Origin: Streptomyces sp. G44
GTDB lineage: Bacteria; Actinomycetota; Actinomycetes; Streptomycetales; Streptomycetaceae
Reading direction: 5' to 3'
Length of the DNA: 46,659 bases
Assembly: GCF_016905445.1 (NCBI RefSeq)
Contig: NZ_JAFEXF010000033.1
Span: forward strand, 1-46,659
The first letter of the stretch is position 1. Every line of letters begins with the position of its first letter. The notes under the pieces are model-generated. The model saw only the letters and a list, made by a program, of their open reading frames with translations, was not told the DNA's origin and did not search any database. This document shows, piece by piece, positions 44,401-46,659 of this stretch. The position numbers and the translations under genes are program-made.

Positions 44401-44888
44401 GGGCCGTAGTCGACGGCGTACAGCCCGGTGAACACCCCGGTCGCCGAACCCCGCAGCCCGGTCGGGTCGATGCCCGCCCGCTCCAGCGCCTCCCACGACG
44501 TCTCCAGCATCAGCCGCTGCTGCGGGTCCATCGCCAGCGCCTCGCGCGGGCTGATGCCGAAGAACTCCGCGTCGAACTCCGCGAGATCGGTCAGGAAGCC
44601 GCCGGTGCGCGCGTACGTCTTCCCCCGCGCACCGGGATCCGGGTCGTACAGCCCGTCCACGTCCCACCCGCGGTCCCGCGGGAAGTCGCCGATGGCGTCC
44701 ACACCGCCGGACACGACTCCCCACAGCCCTTCGGGGGAGGTCACCCCGCCCGGGAAGCGACACCCCACGCCCACGACCGCGATGGGCTCGTGCGCGGACT
44801 CCTCCAGCTCCCGCACGCGCGCGCGCAGCTCCTGCGCGTCGCTGACGGCACGCCGCAGGTAGGTCCGGAGCTTGTCGACATCCTCCAC
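38406..44888 (-). CDS. Type I PKS, one fully reducing module: KS-AT(malonyl)-DH-ER-KR-ACP
   Basis: 2160 residues from the GTG at 44888. Docking coiled coil (about 1-30); KS C207, H342, H382; AT S665 in GHSVG with HAFH at 764-767, the malonyl-CoA signature; DH with H973 in [10 protein letters not shown] and D1152 in HPALIDS; ER with [13 protein letters not shown] near 1585-1597; KR with TGGTGGVG near 1768-1775, S1897 and Y1911; ACP S2082. The C terminus is strongly acidic (about 2125-2160) and probably docks to the next PKS. All reductive domains look active, so this module adds a saturated two-carbon unit. Two small deviations: the KR LDD motif reads LAD, and the ACP motif is GSDS rather than GFDS. 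The ER has Val rather than Tyr at the position linked to L-configured methyl branches, which is irrelevant for a malonyl unit. Confidence 0.94.
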   Translation of the reverse strand: MEDVDKLRTYLRRAVSDAQELRARVRELEESAHEPIAVVGVGCRFPGGVTSPEGLWGVVSGGVDAIGDFPRDRGWDVDGLYDPDPGARGKTYARTGGFLTDLAEFDAEFFGISPREALAMDPQQRLMLETSWEALERAGIDPTGLRGSATGVFTGLYAVDYGPRMGDGAAGDVEGYALAGTYTSVASGRVAYALGLEGPAVSTDTACSSSLVAVHQAMHSLRSGGCTLALAGGVSTLSTPGLLVEFARQRGLSPDGRCKAFADAADGTGFSEGTGVLVLERLSDARRNGRRIWAVIRGAAVNQDGASNGLTAPNELAQQRVIRAALADARVRADDVDVVEAHGTGTSLGDPIEVEALLAAYGQGRDPGNPLWLGSLKSNIGHTQAAAGVGGVIKMIMAMRHGVMPRTLHVDRPTTHVDWSDGTVELLTEARKWPGAPGRPRRAGVSSFGISGTNAHLILEQAPEQEPGPAAPTPGTGERAPGPVGGPVPWALSARSEHALRAQARKLRAFAAAHPELGIADVGWSLASSRAGLEHRAVVLGRGRDELLSGLAALGEGAETAGLVRGVAGEPGERVFMFPGQGTRWAGAARELYDTFPLFAQSLDEVCEHFGAHLPFPLKPLLLADEPAGRERTDITQAALFALQVSLYRLLTRYCPRPDRLIGHSVGEIAAAHVSGVLDLSTATRLVAARGRVMQKVGERGAMLAVRVGETDVSALLGPYRRVGVAAVNGPDSVVVSGLRDEVHALRDRLAEGGTSAKLLDVDHAFHSPLMDPVLAEFAESIGELSAGEMAIPVVSTRLGRDATLQELSSAAYWVAHVREPVRFHDAVECARAAGANVFLEVGPGATLTSITKEAFAGAGVSDALVVSAARRGRPGAAALTDALAHLHVRGVPVRWEALFGTCQQVDLPTYAFQRQRYWMDAPVGTGPADLGSAGLSAPGHPLLGAVVDHPGTDEVVFTDRWSLRTHEWLADHAVFGAVVVPATAHLDLALSVGGFVGCAALEELSLEAPLILPDSGDVQVRVVAGAADEAGRRSLDVYARPGEDGRTPGGWTPGGWTRHARGTLAPDSSRTTAGTDETRPPAVWPPAGARRLDIDGLYDTLADAGFDYGPTFRGLREVWRQGDDLHALATLPEGAADGAGSGFALHPALIDSVLHAAFAGGVVEVTGGQGLLPFSWSGVDLTGRCGPSVRVRLSPVGEGVVSLAVTDEHANPVARVDALTFRPASAEQLRAARGGQERSLYELRWRPVTRDERQTHPGRWGLLGARNGLASRLLGAADGSVVLHTSMDEVLAEAAPEHIVLCLDDFVAAGPDPLTAVGDAGKLLLEWVQRFLAARTHAGSTLVVLTRLALDTGAGEGVESLPGAGAWGLIRSAQTEHPGRFRLVDVDDQESSWARVPDAPAIGEDQLALRDGVYLVPRMAPAAPAGHRIEPPADGTHRLGIPDRGTLENLTWVPCPEARAPLTSGQVRIAVHAAGLNFKDVTIALGLVNSTVADAPIGLEGAGVVTEVAADVTRLSPGDRVTGVFNGAFSRVAVADSRMLTHVPDGWSHAEAASIPTTFLTAYYALFRLRNLKKGQRILIHAAAGGVGMAAVQLAKHVGAEIYATASPAKWPALRALGLDDEHLASSRDLEFAEKFRRSTGGRGVDFVLNSLAHRFVDASLTLLPRGGDFVEMGKTDIRDPRRVAADHPGVAYEAFELYDAGPDALQEMFRAVMELFADGRIRLNPISVRNIRDARRTFREMSQGRHIGKLVLEVADDFGGGTVLVTGGTGGVGALVARHLVAAHGVRSLVLASRRGPAAEGVAELVADLEGAGAAVRVVACDVADRAAVADLLADMPPAYPLTAVVHAAGVLADGTVESMTAESLDHVLRAKVGGAVNLHELTRRHTLSAFIHFSTVAGTLGTAGQANYAAANVILDALAVRRRASGLAGTSLCWGWWEQSSGMTGGLDRADLSRLRRTGIAPMPTAEALALFDAACALDEPVLIPARVDIAALRNRTGEEPPPLLRDLVDAGRPRRGRAGAPKDGGAHGLAAGLAALPADEAEEAVLDYVRDQVAVVLGHPSAAAVDVDQAFTQLGSDSLTSVELCNRLASATGLRLPSTLVFSYPTPRELAEHLSGLLRPEPGPEPDDADDAAPGADELSDMDLEALVGLALDEKR

Positions 44889-44894
44889 CAGGGA

Positions 44895-44901
44895 CTCCCT
44901 C
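44895..44901 (-). promoter_or_regulatory. Ribosome binding site that sets the reducing PKS start
   Basis: GAGGGAG, six bases before GTG 44888. The in-frame TTG at 44903 lies across or upstream of this site, so the GTG is preferred. Confidence 0.6.
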
Positions 44902-44933
44902 AAAGGTTTCTCGGACGAACGGGTGCGGTGCGG

Positions 44934-46659
44934 CTACGCGTAACCGCGCTCGATCAAGGCGTACAAATCGTCGTCACTGCGGCTTTCCGGGCTCGTCGCT
45001 CCCCCCGGTTCCGGGACGTCGGGGGCCCGGGGCTCCAGGAGGGAGAAGAGGTGGAGACCGAGCCCTCGCACCGTGGGGTAGGTGAACGCGACCGTGGCCG
45101 GGAGCCGTACCGCGGCCGCCGCGGTGAGCCGGTTGCGCAGCCGCACGGCCATCGAGGAGTCGAATCCCAGCTCCTTGAAGGTCGCGCTCGGCCGCGCCGT
45201 GAGGTCGGCCTCCGTCAGAGCCACACCGTTCGCGCTCAAAAGCGCCGCCGTCTCGGCGCGCACGAGCGCGAGGACCGCCGCCTGCGAACCCAGGTCCGCT
45301 CCCCCTGCGCCCGCGCCCGGCGCACCCGCTGCCGCGGCGGGGCCGCTCGTCGCGCCGGTGGCGTCGGACGCCGCCAGCCAGTACCGCCGACGCTGGAAGG
45401 CGTACGTCGGCAGGGTGACGCGGCGCGGCCGGCTCGCCGTGAAGAGCGCCGTCCAGTCCACCGGCACACCGCGCACGTGCAGTTCGGCCAGCGACGCCAG
45501 CACCTTGCCCGCGCTCCCGTCCTGCCGGTGCAGGGTGCTCACCACGGTCGGGGGGACGGCCAGCGCGTCGGCGGACTCCTCCATCGCGACCTGGAGCACG
45601 GGGTGCGGGCTGACTTCCACGAACACGGCGCCGGGCTCCCGCATCAGGCCTTCGACGACCTCGCCGAAGCGCACCATCGAGCGCAGGTTGTCGTACCAGT
45701 ACGAGCCGTCGAGCGCGCGGGCGTCGAGGAGGCCGCCGGTGACCGTGGAGTAGAACCTCACCGCCGACTCCCGCGGCGAGACGCCCGCGGTGTCCGCGAC
45801 CAGACGCGCGCGGATGCGCTCGACGTGGTGGGAGTGCGACGCGTAGTCCACCTTGACCCGCCGCACCCGGACACCGTCACCGGACGCCATCTCGGCGAAC
45901 TCGTCCAGCGCCTCGTCGTCCCCGGAGATCACCACCGAGGCGGGCCCGTTGACCGCGGCGGCGGAGAGCCGTCCCGGCCACCGCGCCAACCGGTCCCGGA
46001 CCCATGCGACGGGCGCGGCCACCGCGCTCATCCCGCCCAGGCCGGCCAGGTCGGTCAGGGCCCGGCTGCGCAGGGCGACGATCCGCGCCGCGTCCTGGAG
46101 CGAGAGCGCCCCCGACACGCACGCCGCGGCGATCTCGCCCTGCGAGTGCCCCACCACCGCCTCGGGGACCACTCCCAGCGACCGCCATAGCCGCGCCAGT
46201 GACACCATCATCGCGAAGAGCGCCGGCTGGACCACGTCCACCCGCTCCAGCGACGCGGCCGACTCCGCGCCGCGCACCACGTCCACCAGCGACCAGTCCA
46301 CATGGGGGGCCAGGGCCCGCTCGCAGGCGTCGATCGCACGGGCGAAGACCGCCGACTCCGCGTACAGCCGCCGCCCCATGCCCAGCCACTGGGAGCCCTG
46401 TCCGGGGAACACGAAGACGACCGGGCCCGCCGGGCCGGTGGCCGTCCCGCGAACCACCCGCTCCGAGGCGCCGCCCGCCGCCACCAGGTCGAGGCCGGCC
46501 AGTGCCTCCGCACGGCCGCCGCCCAGGACCACCGCGCGGTGCTCGAACGGCGTCCGCGTCGTCACCAGCGCGTGTCCCACGTCGGCGGCCGACAGCGACG
46601 CGTCGGCGGCCACCAGGTCCCGCAGCCGTGCCGCCTGTTCCCGCAGCGCCGGTTCCGAC
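44934..46659 (-). CDS. Type I PKS, C-terminal part: ...AT(methylmalonyl)-ACP (truncated by window edge)
   Basis: The frame is open to the right edge, leaving 574 visible residues. It begins in the KS-to-AT linker (ALREQAARLRDLVAADASL), so the KS and any earlier modules lie outside. [12 protein letters not shown], active-site GHSQGE and YASH, which indicates methylmalonyl-CoA. The PTYAFQRRRYW boundary is followed directly by an Ala/Gly linker and an ACP (ELGFDSS), with no KR, DH or ER between, so this module leaves a beta-keto group. An acidic tail (ESRSDDDLYALIERGYA) probably docks with the N-terminal coiled coil of the next PKS, which starts 45 bases downstream. A GTG at 46613 is inside the gene and is not its start. 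Confidence 0.93.
   Translation of the reverse strand, partial: SEPALREQAARLRDLVAADASLSAADVGHALVTTRTPFEHRAVVLGGGRAEALAGLDLVAAGGASERVVRGTATGPAGPVVFVFPGQGSQWLGMGRRLYAESAVFARAIDACERALAPHVDWSLVDVVRGAESAASLERVDVVQPALFAMMVSLARLWRSLGVVPEAVVGHSQGEIAAACVSGALSLQDAARIVALRSRALTDLAGLGGMSAVAAPVAWVRDRLARWPGRLSAAAVNGPASVVISGDDEALDEFAEMASGDGVRVRRVKVDYASHSHHVERIRARLVADTAGVSPRESAVRFYSTVTGGLLDARALDGSYWYDNLRSMVRFGEVVEGLMREPGAVFVEVSPHPVLQVAMEESADALAVPPTVVSTLHRQDGSAGKVLASLAELHVRGVPVDWTALFTASRPRRVTLPTYAFQRRRYWLAASDATGATSGPAAAAGAPGAGAGGADLGSQAAVLALVRAETAALLSANGVALTEADLTARPSATFKELGFDSSMAVRLRNRLTAAAAVRLPATVAFTYPTVRGLGLHLFSLLEPRAPDVPEPGGATSPESRSDDDLYALIERGYA

Overview
This window is very high in GC and has the codon use, translational-coupling style and gene content of a Streptomyces or closely related actinomycete. 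Nearly all of it is one modular polyketide / nonribosomal peptide gene cluster read right to left on the minus strand. Only the left 1.5 kb holds plus-strand genes: the 3' end of an unrecognised gene and a serine beta-lactamase-like hydrolase. These face the cluster and are separated from it by an 18-bp terminator hairpin, so they probably mark the cluster edge.

Layout in the direction of transcription. (i) 46659-35260: three type I PKS proteins of one module each. The first is cut by the right edge (AT with a YASH motif, then ACP). The second is KS-AT(HAFH)-DH-ER-KR-ACP, a fully reducing malonyl module. The third is KS-AT(YASH)-ACP, a non-reducing methylmalonyl module. (ii) 35071-31916: a C-A-PCP NRPS whose A domain has lost its core motifs, followed at once by a perfect 31-bp inverted-repeat terminator. 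(iii) 31443-27901: an MbtH protein, a freestanding adenylation domain, a freestanding carrier protein and an FAD-dependent oxidoreductase. (iv) 27856-7318: two bimodular NRPSs (each C-A-PCP-E-C-A-PCP) and a terminating NRPS (C-A-nMT-PCP-TE). (v) 7321-1566: a type II thioesterase, a cytochrome P450, and three enzymes of 4-hydroxyphenylglycine (Hpg) supply: aminotransferase HpgT, hydroxymandelate synthase HmaS and hydroxymandelate oxidase Hmo.

How the genes work together (inference from collinearity). The PKS proteins build an acyl chain ending in a beta-keto, alpha-methyl unit. Six NRPS modules extend it as PK - aa1 - D-aa2 - aa3 - D-aa4 - aa5 - N-methyl-aa6, and the C-terminal TE releases the product by hydrolysis or cyclisation. 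The A domain of module 1 looks unable to adenylate, so its carrier protein is probably charged in trans. The freestanding A-PCP pair encoded next to it is the obvious source, and the FAD enzyme may oxidise the tethered amino acid. Modules 2 and 4 have nearly the same substrate pocket and both carry epimerase domains. They are candidates for Hpg-type residues, but I cannot assign substrates with certainty.

The most unusual signals are the degenerate A domain paired with a trans-loading cassette; a 66-bp relic of an NRPS/NRPS gene junction stranded upstream of hmo; a pair of near-duplicate A domains with different pockets; and a P450 without the usual I-helix acid/threonine pair. I do not recognise this exact gene arrangement as a described pathway, although hybrid PKS-NRPS clusters with Hpg genes are a known class. 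No tRNA, rRNA, CRISPR array, transposase, transporter or regulator gene was found in the window.
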